The notes under the pieces are model-generated. The model saw only the letters and a list, made by a program, of their open reading frames with translations, was not told the DNA's origin and did not search any database. From Andeanibacterium sp036384795 (GTDB lineage: Bacteria; Pseudomonadota; Alphaproteobacteria; Sphingomonadales; Sphingomonadaceae), in assembly GCA_036384795.1 (NCBI GenBank), contig DASVLP010000014.1:84493-148492 (forward strand): a stretch of 64,000 bases of DNA, given 5' to 3'. Both the position numbers and the translations under genes were made by a program. Shown one piece after another: positions 26,901-35,751 of this stretch. The stretch's first letter is position 1; each line of letters begins with the position of its first letter.

Positions 26901-28717
26901 CCAAGATCAAGCTTTCCCACTGGCTCGCCGAATGGCTGGTCGACCACGGCATCCAAGACGTGTTCATGCTCACCGGCGGCGGGGCGATGCACCTCAACCA
27001 TTCGCTCGGCACCCATCCAGCGCTCAAGACCACGTTCTGCCACCACGAGCAGGCGCTCGCGATGGCGGCCGAGGCCTATGCCCGGCTGACCAATCGCCCG
27101 GCGGTGGTCAACGTCACCTCGGGCCCCGGCGGCACCAATGCGATCACCGGGGTCTATGGCGCATACGTCGACTCGATCCCGATGCTGGTGATCTCGGGCC
27201 AGGTGAAGCGCGAGACCACGGTGCGTTCGACCGGGCTGCCATTGCGCCAGCTGGGCGACCAGGAGCTCGACATCGAGGAACTGGTGCGCCCGGTGACCAA
27301 GTACGCGGCGATGGTCAACGATCCGCTGGAAATCCGCTGGCAGATCGAGAAGGCACTGCACCTTGCGACCACCGGCCGCCCGGGCCCGGTGTGGCTCGAC
27401 ATCCCGCTCGACGTGCAGGCGTCGATGATCGAGCCGGATGAGTTGACCGGGTTCGATCCCGCCGATCTCGACGAGCCGTGGCGCGGAACCGACCTTCAAC
27501 GCACCGCCGCCGACATCCTGGAGAAGCTGCAAGCGGCCGAGCGCCCGGTGGTCTTCGCCGGGGCCGGGGTCCGCCTCAGCGGGATGCACGGCGAGTTCAT
27601 CCGCCTGATCGAGCGGCTCGGGATCCCGGTGGTCACTGGCTGGAACGCGCACGACGCGCTGTGGAACGATCACCCGCTCTACGCCGGGCGGCCCGGCACG
27701 GTCGGCGACCGGGGCGGCAACATGGTGACCCAGAGCGCCGACCTGCTGCTGGTGCTGGGCAGCCGGCTCAACATTCGCCAGGTCAGCTACAACTGGCAGA
27801 GCTTCGCGCGCGAGGCTTACAAGATCTGGGTCGATATCGATCCGCTCGAACTGCAGAAGCCGACCGTCACGCCGGACATGCCGGTGGTGGCGGACCTTGC
27901 AGAGCTGATCCCGGCGCTGCTCGCCGCATCGTGGCCCGGCCCGACCGATGCCCACCGCGAATGGCTCGCCTGGGCGAAAGAGCGCGTCGCGCGGTTCCCC
28001 GCGGTGCTGCCCGAATACCATGACCACGGCCCGGCCAATCATCCCTATGTCGCGATGGAAAAGCTGTTCGATGCGCTGGGGGCGGAGGACATCGTCGTCA
28101 CCGGCAACGGCAGTGCCTGCGTGGTCAGCTTCCAGAGCGCGAAATTGCATCCCGGCCAGCGGCTGTGGACCAACTCGGGCTGCGCGACGATGGGCTACGA
28201 TCTGCCAGCCGCGATCGGCGTCTGCGCGGCGACCGAGGGCAAGCAACGGGTGATCTGCATCGCCGGCGACGGCAGCATCATGATGAACCTGCAGGAACTC
28301 CAGACGATCGCCGGCTACGGCTGGCCGGTAAAGGTGTTCCTGCTCAATAACGGCGGCTACGTCTCGATCTTCCAGACCCACCGCAACTTCTTCAACGGGG
28401 TCGAGGTCGGCGGCGGGCCGCGCAGCAACGTGACGTTCCCCGACTTCGGCAAAGTCGCGGGCGCCTTCGGGTTCGCGTACAGCCGCGCCGACAGCCACAA
28501 CGACCTGCCCGGCGCGATCGCCGCGACCCTCGCTTCGGACGGTCCCGCAATGTGCGAGATCATGATCGACGGCGATGTCGGCTTCGCGCCCAAGCTCGGC
28601 GCCAAAGTGCATCCCGACGGGCGGATCACCTCGCCCCCGCTCGAGGATCTCTCGCCGTTCCTGCCGCGCGAGGTGCTCGAGGAGAACATGGCGATCCCGT
28701 TGATGGAAGAGCAGTGA
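26897..28717 (+). CDS. Thiamine-diphosphate enzyme, acetolactate-synthase-like (YerE-like)
   Basis: 606-residue ThDP-dependent enzyme of the AHAS/pyruvate oxidase superfamily. The N-terminal PYR domain carries the catalytic glutamate in FCHHEQALAMAAEAYARL (about residue 50). A middle Rossmann domain follows, and the C-terminal PP domain has the ThDP/Mg motif GDGSIMMN...NN (about 458-485). A start such as KLSHWLAEWLVDHGI with VFMLTGGGAMHLN is typical of sugar-cluster homologues like YerE, which attaches a two-carbon acetyl unit from pyruvate to C4 of a CDP-4-keto-deoxysugar. True acetolactate synthase is less likely here, since no regulatory subunit gene is nearby. ATG 26897 overlaps the upstream stop. 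Confidence 0.85.
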   Translation: MTKIKLSHWLAEWLVDHGIQDVFMLTGGGAMHLNHSLGTHPALKTTFCHHEQALAMAAEAYARLTNRPAVVNVTSGPGGTNAITGVYGAYVDSIPMLVISGQVKRETTVRSTGLPLRQLGDQELDIEELVRPVTKYAAMVNDPLEIRWQIEKALHLATTGRPGPVWLDIPLDVQASMIEPDELTGFDPADLDEPWRGTDLQRTAADILEKLQAAERPVVFAGAGVRLSGMHGEFIRLIERLGIPVVTGWNAHDALWNDHPLYAGRPGTVGDRGGNMVTQSADLLLVLGSRLNIRQVSYNWQSFAREAYKIWVDIDPLELQKPTVTPDMPVVADLAELIPALLAASWPGPTDAHREWLAWAKERVARFPAVLPEYHDHGPANHPYVAMEKLFDALGAEDIVVTGNGSACVVSFQSAKLHPGQRLWTNSGCATMGYDLPAAIGVCAATEGKQRVICIAGDGSIMMNLQELQTIAGYGWPVKVFLLNNGGYVSIFQTHRNFFNGVEVGGGPRSNVTFPDFGKVAGAFGFAYSRADSHNDLPGAIAATLASDGPAMCEIMIDGDVGFAPKLGAKVHPDGRITSPPLEDLSPFLPREVLEENMAIPLMEEQ

Positions 28718-29118
28718 ACCTCGCTGCGATGAAGGCTGAAGGCGGCCGCCCGGTGCGGTTCCTCATCGCCGGCGGGATCAACACCCTGTTCGGCCTGGCG
28801 ATCTATCCGCTGCTGCTGTGGTGCTTTCCGGCGCTGAGGATGCACTACATGGTCGGCCTGCTGATCGCCCAGGTACTGGGGGTGAGCTTCGCATTCACCA
28901 CCTACAAGCTCGGGGTGTTCCGCACGAAGGGCAAGCTGCTGCGCGAGTTCGGCGCGTTCGCGAGCTTCTACCTGTTCAACTACGTCGCCAACTGGGCCGC
29001 GCTGCCATTGCTGGTGGAGGTCGGCCACGTGCCGCCGATCATCGCGCAGCTGGGGTTCACCGTCGTGTTGGTGATCGGCAGCTGGTTCTGGCACAACCGG
29101 GTCACGTTCCGGCGGTGA
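28714..29118 (+). CDS. GtrA-like flippase-type membrane protein
   Basis: 134-residue GtrA-family protein with four membrane helices. FLIAGGINTLFGLAIY and FWHNRVTF at the end are typical. GtrA proteins are thought to move polyprenyl-phosphate sugars made by GtrB across the inner membrane. GTG 28714 overlaps the ThDP gene stop (GTGA); ATG 28729 is an alternative. Last gene of the eight-gene plus-strand operon; a terminator hairpin follows. Confidence 0.92.
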   Translation: MNLAAMKAEGGRPVRFLIAGGINTLFGLAIYPLLLWCFPALRMHYMVGLLIAQVLGVSFAFTTYKLGVFRTKGKLLREFGAFASFYLFNYVANWAALPLLVEVGHVPPIIAQLGFTVVLVIGSWFWHNRVTFRR

Positions 29119-29201
29119 CCTCCCGCTGTCCCTGAAAGGACGGGTGGGGTGTCCCAGGGGATGCAAGGACGCGCCACTCCAGACGCCGTGCGACCCCACC
29201 C

Positions 29202-29228
29202 AACCCTCCCCCTCTCGGAGGGAGGGTT
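29202..29228. terminator. Bidirectional terminator hairpin
   Basis: AACCCTCC ... GGAGGGTT stem extended by CTC/GAG around a short loop, followed on the plus strand by ATTTCGTTTC. It lies between the end of the GtrA gene and the end of convergent rfbG, so it can serve both operons. The flanking GGGTGGGG/CCCCACCC at 29132-29198 suggests a wider intergenic repeat. Confidence 0.65.
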
Positions 29229-29236
29229 ATTTCGTT

Positions 29237-30322
29237 TCAGGCGGCGAGACCGGCCGACGACGTTCCGCGCGCCGACGCGCTGTACCGCCCGATCTGCTGC
29301 AGCGTCACCGCGCGCGCATCCTCGCCGCGCGCCACCGCTTGGTGCCATTGGACGATCCACTCGATCGCCTCGCCCAAGTCGAGCGCCGGTCGCCAGCCGA
29401 GCTCGGCACGCGCTTTCGAGCTGTCGAGCCGCAGCAGGCCTGCCTCGTGCGGACGCGGGCCGCTGTCGGCGTCGGACGGCAGCGCGCCCTCGCCCCAGGC
29501 GGCGCGCATCCGCTCGACGATCCAGCGCACCGGCCGGGCATCGTCGTCCGAGGGGCCGAAGTTCCAGCCGTCAGCCAATTGCCGCTCACCCGCAAGCAGG
29601 CGCTCGGCAAGCAGCAGGTAACCGTGCAGCGCGCCGAGCACGTGCTGCCACGGGCGCACCGAATCCGGCGAGCGCACCAACGGCGCGGCGCCCGCTTCGA
29701 ACGCGCGGACGAGATCGGGCACCAGCCGGTCCGCGGCCCAGTCGCCGCCGCCGATCACGTTGCCGGCGCGCACCGAGGCGAGCGCCGGGCCTTCGTTCTG
29801 CCAATAGGAGCGTCGCCATGCCGACACGACCAGCTCTGCGGCGCCCTTGGAGCTCGAATAGGGATCGTGCCCGCCCATCGCGTCGCTCTCGCGATAGGGC
29901 CAGGTCCATTCGCGATTCTCGTAGCACTTGTCGCTGGTCACGCAGACCACCGCCTTGACCCCGCCTGACTGGCGCACCGCTTCGAGCAGATGGACCGTGC
30001 CCATCACGTTCACCGCATACGTCTCGACCGGCTCGCTGTACGACAGGCGCACCAGCGGCTGCGCGGCGAGATGGAACACCACCTCGGGCCGCGCCCGCTC
30101 CACCGCGGCGCACACCGCGGCAAGGTCGCGAACGTCGCCTGCGACATGATCGATCAGCTCGCCGATCCCGGCCACCTCGAACAGGCTCGGCTCGCTCGGC
30201 GGCGGCAAAGCAAAGCCGGTGACCCGCGCGCCCATCGCGGCGAGCCACAGCGAAAGCCAGCTGCCCTTGAACCCGGTATCGCCGGTGACAAGGACCCGCC
30301 GTCCGGCCCAGGCGGGATTCAC
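29237..30322 (-). CDS. rfbG: CDP-glucose 4,6-dehydratase
   Basis: 361-residue extended SDR that converts CDP-D-glucose to CDP-4-keto-6-deoxy-D-glucose. NAD motif VTGDTGFKGSW near residue 10, YENREW near 130 and the active-site DPYSSSKGAAE (about 150) are hallmarks of RfbG/DdhB. GTG 30322 overlaps the rfbF stop as GTGA and has GGAAG upstream; GTG 30334 is the alternative. With rfbF it feeds a CDP-deoxysugar into the facing operon. Confidence 0.95.
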   Translation of the reverse strand: MNPAWAGRRVLVTGDTGFKGSWLSLWLAAMGARVTGFALPPPSEPSLFEVAGIGELIDHVAGDVRDLAAVCAAVERARPEVVFHLAAQPLVRLSYSEPVETYAVNVMGTVHLLEAVRQSGGVKAVVCVTSDKCYENREWTWPYRESDAMGGHDPYSSSKGAAELVVSAWRRSYWQNEGPALASVRAGNVIGGGDWAADRLVPDLVRAFEAGAAPLVRSPDSVRPWQHVLGALHGYLLLAERLLAGERQLADGWNFGPSDDDARPVRWIVERMRAAWGEGALPSDADSGPRPHEAGLLRLDSSKARAELGWRPALDLGEAIEWIVQWHQAVARGEDARAVTLQQIGRYSASARGTSSAGLAA

Positions 30323-31092
30323 CAGCGCTTCCACGGCGCCTCTCCCGATTGCCACAGTCCGTCGAGAAACAGCTTGTCGCGCAAGGTGTCCATCGGATGC
30401 CAGAAGCCGTCGTGGCGATAACCGACCAGTTCGCCCTCGGCGGCGAGGGTTTCGAGCGGGCCTTTCTCCCACACCGTCTCCGGCCCTTCGATCAAGTCGA
30501 GCACGCTCGGATCGGCGACGAAGAACCCCCCGTTGATCTGCCCGCCGTCGCCGGCAGGCTTTTCGATGAACGCGGTGACCTGGTTGCCCTCGAACTGGAG
30601 CGAGCCGAACCGGCCCGGCGGCGTGACCGAAGTGATGGTGGCGCGGCGGCCGTGCGATTGGTGGAATTGAACCAGTTGCGCGATGTCGATATCGGCGACC
30701 CCGTCGCCATACGTCAGGCAGAACGGCTCCTCGGGATCGAGGTAGGAGCGGATCGCGGCGATGCGCCCGCCGGTCATCGTCTCGGGGCCGGTTTCCACCA
30801 GCGTGACCCGCCAGGGTTCGTTGCGGGTCTGGTGCACTTCCATTCCGTTGCCGTTGCGCAGATCGATCGTCACGTCGGCGGTGTGGAGGAAGTAGTTCGC
30901 GAAGAACTCCTTGATCAGATAGCCCTTGTAGCCGAGGCAGATCACGAAATCGTTGAACCCGGCGGCGGAGTAGATCTTCATGATGTGCCACAGGATCGGC
31001 ATGCCGCCGATCTCGACCATCGGCTTGGGCTTGACCGCGGTCTCTTCGCCCAGCCGGCTGCCGAGGCCGCCCGCCAGAATTACGGTTTGCAT
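30319..31092 (-). CDS. rfbF: Glucose-1-phosphate cytidylyltransferase
   Basis: 257-residue enzyme joining CTP and alpha-D-glucose 1-phosphate to CDP-glucose. The nucleotidyltransferase signature ILAGGLGSRLGEET is at residues 5-18, followed by KPKPMVEIGG, and LTYGDGVADID (about 128) carries the metal-binding aspartate. DGFWHPMDTLRDK at the C-terminal end is typical of RfbF/DdhA. First gene of a two-gene unit with rfbG. Its start codon is only 23 bases from that of the divergent membrane glycosyltransferase gene. Confidence 0.97.
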   Translation of the reverse strand: MQTVILAGGLGSRLGEETAVKPKPMVEIGGMPILWHIMKIYSAAGFNDFVICLGYKGYLIKEFFANYFLHTADVTIDLRNGNGMEVHQTRNEPWRVTLVETGPETMTGGRIAAIRSYLDPEEPFCLTYGDGVADIDIAQLVQFHQSHGRRATITSVTPPGRFGSLQFEGNQVTAFIEKPAGDGGQINGGFFVADPSVLDLIEGPETVWEKGPLETLAAEGELVGYRHDGFWHPMDTLRDKLFLDGLWQSGEAPWKRW

Positions 31093-31115
31093 CGTTGCTC
31101 CACGTCTTTAGCCTC

Positions 31116-32768
31116 GTGAACAAGACGGAACCGGGCGCCGAAGCCCGCAACGCGAAAACGAGCGGAGCGGGCGAGCGGGCGCTGCTGTGCCTGATCCTGC
31201 TCGCGGCGACGGCCCTGCGGCTCCACGGGATTGGCTTCGGCCTGCCCGCGCTCAACGATCCGGACGAGCCGCTGTTCCTGATGACCGCGCTCGACATGCT
31301 GCGCCACCACACGCTGAACCCGCACTGGTTCGGACACCCCGGCACGATCACGCTGTATACTCTCGCGTTGACGATGGCGGGGACCGGCGCGGTCTATCTC
31401 GCGCTTGGCAAAGCCGCGGGGTTGGCCGGGCTTGCCGCCGCGGCCTATGCCGATCCGGGAATCGTGCTGCTGCCCGCGCGGGTGATGATCGCCGCCTGCG
31501 GGGTCGCGTGCGTGTGGCTGACCTGGCGGTTGGGCCGCAAGCTCGGCGGCCCTGGGGTGGGGCTGATCGGCGCGGCACTGCTCGCGGTGAACGCGATTCA
31601 CGTCGAGCTGTCGCAGATCGTGCGCACCGACGTGCAGGCGAGCGTGTTCATGCTGCTGTGCGCGCTCGCCTCGGTCGATGTCCTGCGCGAGGGTCGGGCG
31701 CGCGACTGCGTGCTCGCCGGATTATTCGCGGGGCTCGCCTGCGCGACGAAGTGGCCTGCCGCGTTGATCCTGCTTGGGCCCCTGTGCGCGGTATTTTACC
31801 GCATGCGCGGCGGCCGCATCCGGCTGCTGCCGCCCGCCCTGCTGGGGTTCTCCGCGTTGGCGACGCTGCTGATTGCCTCGCCGTTCCTGGTGTTCGACTA
31901 CCGCACGGTAATCGCCGATCTCACCGCCGAGGCGCGGCCCTACCACCCCGGCGGCACCGGGGGCGGCTTCGTCGCCAACGTCGGCTGGTACATCGGCCAT
32001 CCATTGCTTTCCTCGCTCGGGCTTGCGGGACTGCTGCTGGCAGCGATCGGCCTTGCATGGCGCGTGCGGCGCGATCCGGCGTGGTCGGTTGCGGTGCTTC
32101 CCGGCGTAATCGTGTTCTTCCTGCTGCTGGCCGATCAGTCGCTGCGCTGGGAGCGCTGGGTGGTGCCATTGCTGCCGTTCCTCTCGATCGCCGCGGGGCG
32201 GGCCCTGTGCGGGCTGGCGCAGGTCGCGGCCGACCGGTTCGATCGGCGAGCGCATTGGCTGGCCGCCGCGGTGCTCGCGGTGGTGCTGCTGCCGATGCTC
32301 GCAGTCACGCATGCAAAAGCGGTCGAACGCGCGCATGACACCCGGCAAGTCGCTTCGGCGTGGATACGCGCCCATGTGCCGCCGGGCAGCAGCGTGCTGG
32401 TGGAAGATGCCGCCTTTGACCTGCTGAACGGCCCGTGGAGCGTGCGCTTTCCCCTCGGCACCGCGGGTTGCGTCGATGCCCGCACGCTGCTCGGCGGGCG
32501 GGTGTCCTCGGCCAAAGTCCAGCACTTGCGCGGCAGTGCCCCGTCGGTCGACTTCGGCCATGTCGCGCAGGCGCACTTCGCGTCGTGCCGCACGGATTAC
32601 GCGGTGTTCTCGCACCTTGCGCTCTACCAGCAGGATCCCGGCCATTACCCCGAAGTGCTCGCGCGGTATCAGCAATGGCTCGCTAAAGCGCGCGTGGTCG
32701 CGGTGCTGCGGCCGGTGCCGGGCAAGCGCGGCGGGCCGACGATCTATATCGCCGCGGCCATGCATTAG
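31116..32768 (+). CDS. Multi-pass membrane glycosyltransferase, ArnT/PMT-like (GT-C)
   Basis: 550-residue membrane protein with about ten helices in the N-terminal three quarters and a periplasmic C-terminal region. LPALNDPDEPLFL (about 43-55) is the catalytic acidic loop of GT39/ArnT-like glycosyltransferases that use polyprenyl-linked sugars. GTG 31116 is preferred over TTG 31095, which would leave 2 bases between it and the divergent rfbF start. Function in the same glycan pathway is inferred from position. A second GT-C beside the one at 24589 implies at least two periplasmic transfers. Confidence 0.8.
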   Translation: MNKTEPGAEARNAKTSGAGERALLCLILLAATALRLHGIGFGLPALNDPDEPLFLMTALDMLRHHTLNPHWFGHPGTITLYTLALTMAGTGAVYLALGKAAGLAGLAAAAYADPGIVLLPARVMIAACGVACVWLTWRLGRKLGGPGVGLIGAALLAVNAIHVELSQIVRTDVQASVFMLLCALASVDVLREGRARDCVLAGLFAGLACATKWPAALILLGPLCAVFYRMRGGRIRLLPPALLGFSALATLLIASPFLVFDYRTVIADLTAEARPYHPGGTGGGFVANVGWYIGHPLLSSLGLAGLLLAAIGLAWRVRRDPAWSVAVLPGVIVFFLLLADQSLRWERWVVPLLPFLSIAAGRALCGLAQVAADRFDRRAHWLAAAVLAVVLLPMLAVTHAKAVERAHDTRQVASAWIRAHVPPGSSVLVEDAAFDLLNGPWSVRFPLGTAGCVDARTLLGGRVSSAKVQHLRGSAPSVDFGHVAQAHFASCRTDYAVFSHLALYQQDPGHYPEVLARYQQWLAKARVVAVLRPVPGKRGGPTIYIAAAMH

Positions 32769-32833
32769 CGGTTTGTGTGCACACGGGCGCCACCACCCTT
32801 GATTCCGGCACACCCCTTGCGCCAACAGCGCGC

Positions 32834-33469
32834 ATGGCCAGCAGCGACAATCTCACCCGCCGGGGGCTGATGCTTATCCTGTCATCGCCCTCGGGCGCGG
32901 GGAAGACCACGATCTCGCGCCGGCTGCTCGCCGAGGAGCGCAACCTGCGAATGTCGGTTTCGGTCACCACCCGCCCGATGCGTCCGGGGGAGATCGAAGG
33001 GCAGGACTATTTCTTCACCGACCGCCCGAGCTTCGACGCGATGGTGGCCGAGCATGCGTTCCTCGAATGGGCCGAGGTGTTCGGCAACAGCTACGGCACC
33101 CCCCGCGCGCACATTTCGGAGGGGCTCGACGCCGGGGAGGACTTCCTGTTCGACATCGACTGGCAAGGCGCGCAGCAACTTTCGCAGCGCGCGGGCAACG
33201 ACGTCGTCTCGGTGTTCCTGTTGCCGCCCAGCATCGCCGAGCTCGAAGCGCGGCTGCGCGCCCGGCGTACCGACAGCGAGGAAGTGATCCTGGGCCGCAT
33301 GGAGCGCGCCCGTGCCGAGATCAGCCATTGGGACGGCTACGATTACGTGGTGGTCAACGACGACGTCGAAGGCTGCTTCGCCAAAGTGAAAACCATCCTG
33401 GAGGCCGAACGGCTGCGCCGCGCGCGCCAGACGGGCCTTATCGAATTCGTCCGCGACCTGACGCAGTAA
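32834..33469 (+). CDS. gmk: Guanylate kinase
   Basis: 211-residue essential kinase converting GMP to GDP. P-loop SSPSGAGKTT at about residue 18, then the GMP-binding TTRPMRPGEIEGQDYFF (about 46-62) and FDIDWQGAQQL. Length is the normal one. ATG 32834 is chosen because the longer frame from 32777 begins in apparent untranslated DNA and alignment to the family starts here. Confidence 0.97.
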   Translation: MASSDNLTRRGLMLILSSPSGAGKTTISRRLLAEERNLRMSVSVTTRPMRPGEIEGQDYFFTDRPSFDAMVAEHAFLEWAEVFGNSYGTPRAHISEGLDAGEDFLFDIDWQGAQQLSQRAGNDVVSVFLLPPSIAELEARLRARRTDSEEVILGRMERARAEISHWDGYDYVVVNDDVEGCFAKVKTILEAERLRRARQTGLIEFVRDLTQ

Positions 33470-33573
33470 TCCCTCATTCCTCAAAGGCCGATGGTTTCCA
33501 CACAGGGTTAAGCATCGGGTTACGATTTGCGCGCTAAGCCTTTCCGAACAATCGCGTGGGATGGGCGCAAGGA

Positions 33574-34461
33574 ATGGTTCACCGGCTGCAGACCGAATTT
33601 GCCCTGGAAGAGGGCGAGGCGCGCTACGTCGAGCGCCTGCGCAAGCTGGTCGCGAGCGGCTACCTCGATGCCGCCGACGGCATCCTGGTGACGGACCTTG
33701 CAAGCCTCGGTACCGATTTCGCCGCCCAATGCGCGGGCCTGCGCCGCACCGACGTCGCGTTGGCCGGCTGGGCCGAGCTGATCGACGCGATGGCGATGTT
33801 CGAAGGCGAGCCGATCAGCGGAATGACGCTCGGCCTGGCGAACGATCCAGACCTCAATTTCGAGAAAGGCGTACTGCACGCGCCGTACCTGCTGCTCGGC
33901 CTTTATACCGACGAGGCGTTCGGCTGGTCCGCCGCGTCGCGGGAGGACATCTTAGCCGAATGCGGGGCGGAATGCCCGCGCTGGGCCGGCCGCGAGGAGG
34001 ACATCGAAATCTACCTCGAGATCGAGGGCCTCGACACCCTCAACACCGCGCTGATCCATCACAAGCACCGCTTCTTCCTGCGTGACGGGGCTCCCGACAA
34101 GGCGCCCCTGGGCTACGTCGAGTACGTGCTCGCCAGCTGGTTGCGGGCGCTGCGGTTCCACCAGGCCGCCGCCGCGCAGGTCGCGCTGCATGGTCTGCCC
34201 GGCGGAATCCCGGTGGTGACCGGCACCGTCGACATGCGCCCCGAGGTCGCCACCGTGCATTTCCCCGAAAAGTCGCGCGACGTGGAACCGGTCCGCTTCG
34301 CCTCGCTGGTCGCCGCGACTCCGCGACGGACCGCCGAGGTCATCGAGTTCGAAGCACCCAATATCCGGCGGCAAATCGCAGTCGCGGCTGCCGTCGAGCC
34401 CGAGCCGGAGCCGGAAGCAGCGCGCCCCAGCCTGCTGCGGCGGATGTTCGGGCGCGGCTAG
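33574..34461 (+). CDS. Hypothetical protein
   Basis: 295-residue soluble protein with an even, acidic/alpha-helical composition; no signal peptide or membrane segment. I do not recognise a domain. Features seen: LIHHKHRFFL near 170 with paired histidines, an acidic EPEPEPEAA linker near residue 280, and a basic tail LLRRMFGRG. Codon bias matches neighbours, so it is real. ATG 33574 is adjacent to AAGGA; GTG 33556 would add six residues. Located between gmk and dapD without evident functional link. Confidence 0.75.
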   Translation: MVHRLQTEFALEEGEARYVERLRKLVASGYLDAADGILVTDLASLGTDFAAQCAGLRRTDVALAGWAELIDAMAMFEGEPISGMTLGLANDPDLNFEKGVLHAPYLLLGLYTDEAFGWSAASREDILAECGAECPRWAGREEDIEIYLEIEGLDTLNTALIHHKHRFFLRDGAPDKAPLGYVEYVLASWLRALRFHQAAAAQVALHGLPGGIPVVTGTVDMRPEVATVHFPEKSRDVEPVRFASLVAATPRRTAEVIEFEAPNIRRQIAVAAAVEPEPEPEAARPSLLRRMFGRG

Positions 34462-34659
34462 AACCCCTTCGACCACCGCACTACCGCGCCGCCGTCATTC
34501 GGCGCGGTTGCGTAATTGCCGCACCAGCACCGAGCGGCTGGTTCGAATGTCAACGTTCGCCCGTGGGCGGCGCGCTCGACCGGTCCGATCCGCCTTGCGA
34601 CGCGCGAGCCGAGCGGTTACGCGCGCCCGGTTTGCTGTTCCCCCGAAGGAGAATCGTCC

Positions 34660-35499
34660 GTGTCCGCACAGCTTGAAGCCGCGATCGATGCCGCGTGGGA
34701 GCGGCGCGAGGGCGTGACCCCCGGCAGCGCCGACGTACGCGAAGTGGTCGAGGCGGCGATCGAACTGCTCGATTCGGGGCAGGTGCGCGTCGCCGAGCGC
34801 GAGAGCCAGGGCGTGTGGCGGGTCAACCAATGGCTCAAGAAGGCGGTGTTGCTGAGCTTCCGCCTGAACGACAACCTGGTGATGGACGGCGCCGGCGCGC
34901 CCGCGTTCGACAAAGTGCCCCTGAAGTTCGCCGGGTGGGGCGAGAACCGCTTCCGTGAGGCGGGCTTTCGCGTGGTGCCCGGCGCGGTCGCGCGGCGCGG
35001 CAGCTTCATCGGCCGCGGTGCGGTGCTGATGCCGAGCTTCGTCAACATCGGGGCCTACGTTGGCGAAGGCACGATGGTCGACACCTGGGCGACCGTCGGC
35101 AGCTGCGCGCAGATCGGCAAAAACGTCCATATTTCGGGAGGTGCCGGCATCGGCGGGGTGCTCGAGCCGATCCAGGCCGGGCCGGTGATCATCGAGGACA
35201 ACTGCTTCATCGGCGCGCGCAGCGAAGTCGCCGAAGGCGTGGTGGTCGGCGAAGGCTCGGTGCTGTCGATGGGCGTCTTCATCGGCGCCTCGACCAAGAT
35301 CGTCGACCGCGCGACCGGCGAAGTGCACCTGGGCCGGGTGCCGCCATACTCGGTGGTCGTGCCGGGATCGCTGCCCTCGTCGAAGGATCCGGCCGGCGCC
35401 GCGGCCCCTTCCCCGTCGCTCTATTGCGCGGTCATCGTGAAGACGGTCGACGCCCAGACGCGATCGAAGACCGGGATCAACGAGTTGCTGCGCGACTGA
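34660..35499 (+). CDS. dapD: Tetrahydrodipicolinate N-succinyltransferase
   Basis: 279-residue enzyme of the succinylase branch of lysine/diaminopimelate synthesis, using succinyl-CoA. The N-terminal helical domain (about 1-100) is followed by a left-handed beta helix of hexapeptide repeats (GAYVGEGTMVDTWATVGSC, IGARSEVAEGVVVGEGSVLSMG). A C-terminal cap follows. GTG 34660 is preceded by AAGGAG 10-15 bases upstream. E. coli DapD is 274 residues. Confidence 0.97.
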   Translation: MSAQLEAAIDAAWERREGVTPGSADVREVVEAAIELLDSGQVRVAERESQGVWRVNQWLKKAVLLSFRLNDNLVMDGAGAPAFDKVPLKFAGWGENRFREAGFRVVPGAVARRGSFIGRGAVLMPSFVNIGAYVGEGTMVDTWATVGSCAQIGKNVHISGGAGIGGVLEPIQAGPVIIEDNCFIGARSEVAEGVVVGEGSVLSMGVFIGASTKIVDRATGEVHLGRVPPYSVVVPGSLPSSKDPAGAAAPSPSLYCAVIVKTVDAQTRSKTGINELLRD

Positions 35500-35516
35500 T
35501 CCGCTCCGCCCGCAGC

Positions 35517-35541
35517 GGAACCATGCGTCCCTTCGCCCGTA
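35517..35541 (+). promoter_or_regulatory. EcfG-like promoter, one mismatch
   Basis: Plus strand GGAAC-N16-CGTA (consensus CGTT) 48 bases before the ATG at 35589. Confidence 0.35.
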
Positions 35542-35588
35542 GATTCGCCACAGCCCTCGCGGGCGCAAGCGAAGGACGGAAAACCGCC

Positions 35589-35735
35589 ATGGAACGCAAA
35601 GGCGACGAAGTACACCTCGACACCACCGAGGTGCGGGCGGGCTCCACGCCGCATGTGACGCGCTGGGTGCTGCACCTCGGCGTCGCCGGCGTGGTCATCG
35701 CGTTCATCATCGTGTGGCTCATCGTCGCGCACTAG
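35589..35735 (+). CDS. Small single-pass membrane protein
   Basis: 48-residue protein: charged N-terminal half (MERKGDEVHLDTTEVRAG) and one C-terminal membrane helix (LGVAGVVIAFIIVWLIVA). Likely tail-anchored in the inner membrane with the N terminus in the cytoplasm. The ATG has AAGGACGGA upstream. Function unknown; such miniature membrane proteins are frequent in sphingomonads. Confidence 0.75.
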   Translation: MERKGDEVHLDTTEVRAGSTPHVTRWVLHLGVAGVVIAFIIVWLIVAH

Positions 35736-35751
35736 GGCCCCGCCCGGCCGC

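Noticed and set aside
26897..28717. Housekeeping acetolactate synthase (ilvB)
   Set aside because: No ilvN regulatory gene, no ilvC neighbour, and a glycan-cluster position; the N-terminal motif matches sugar-cluster ThDP enzymes.
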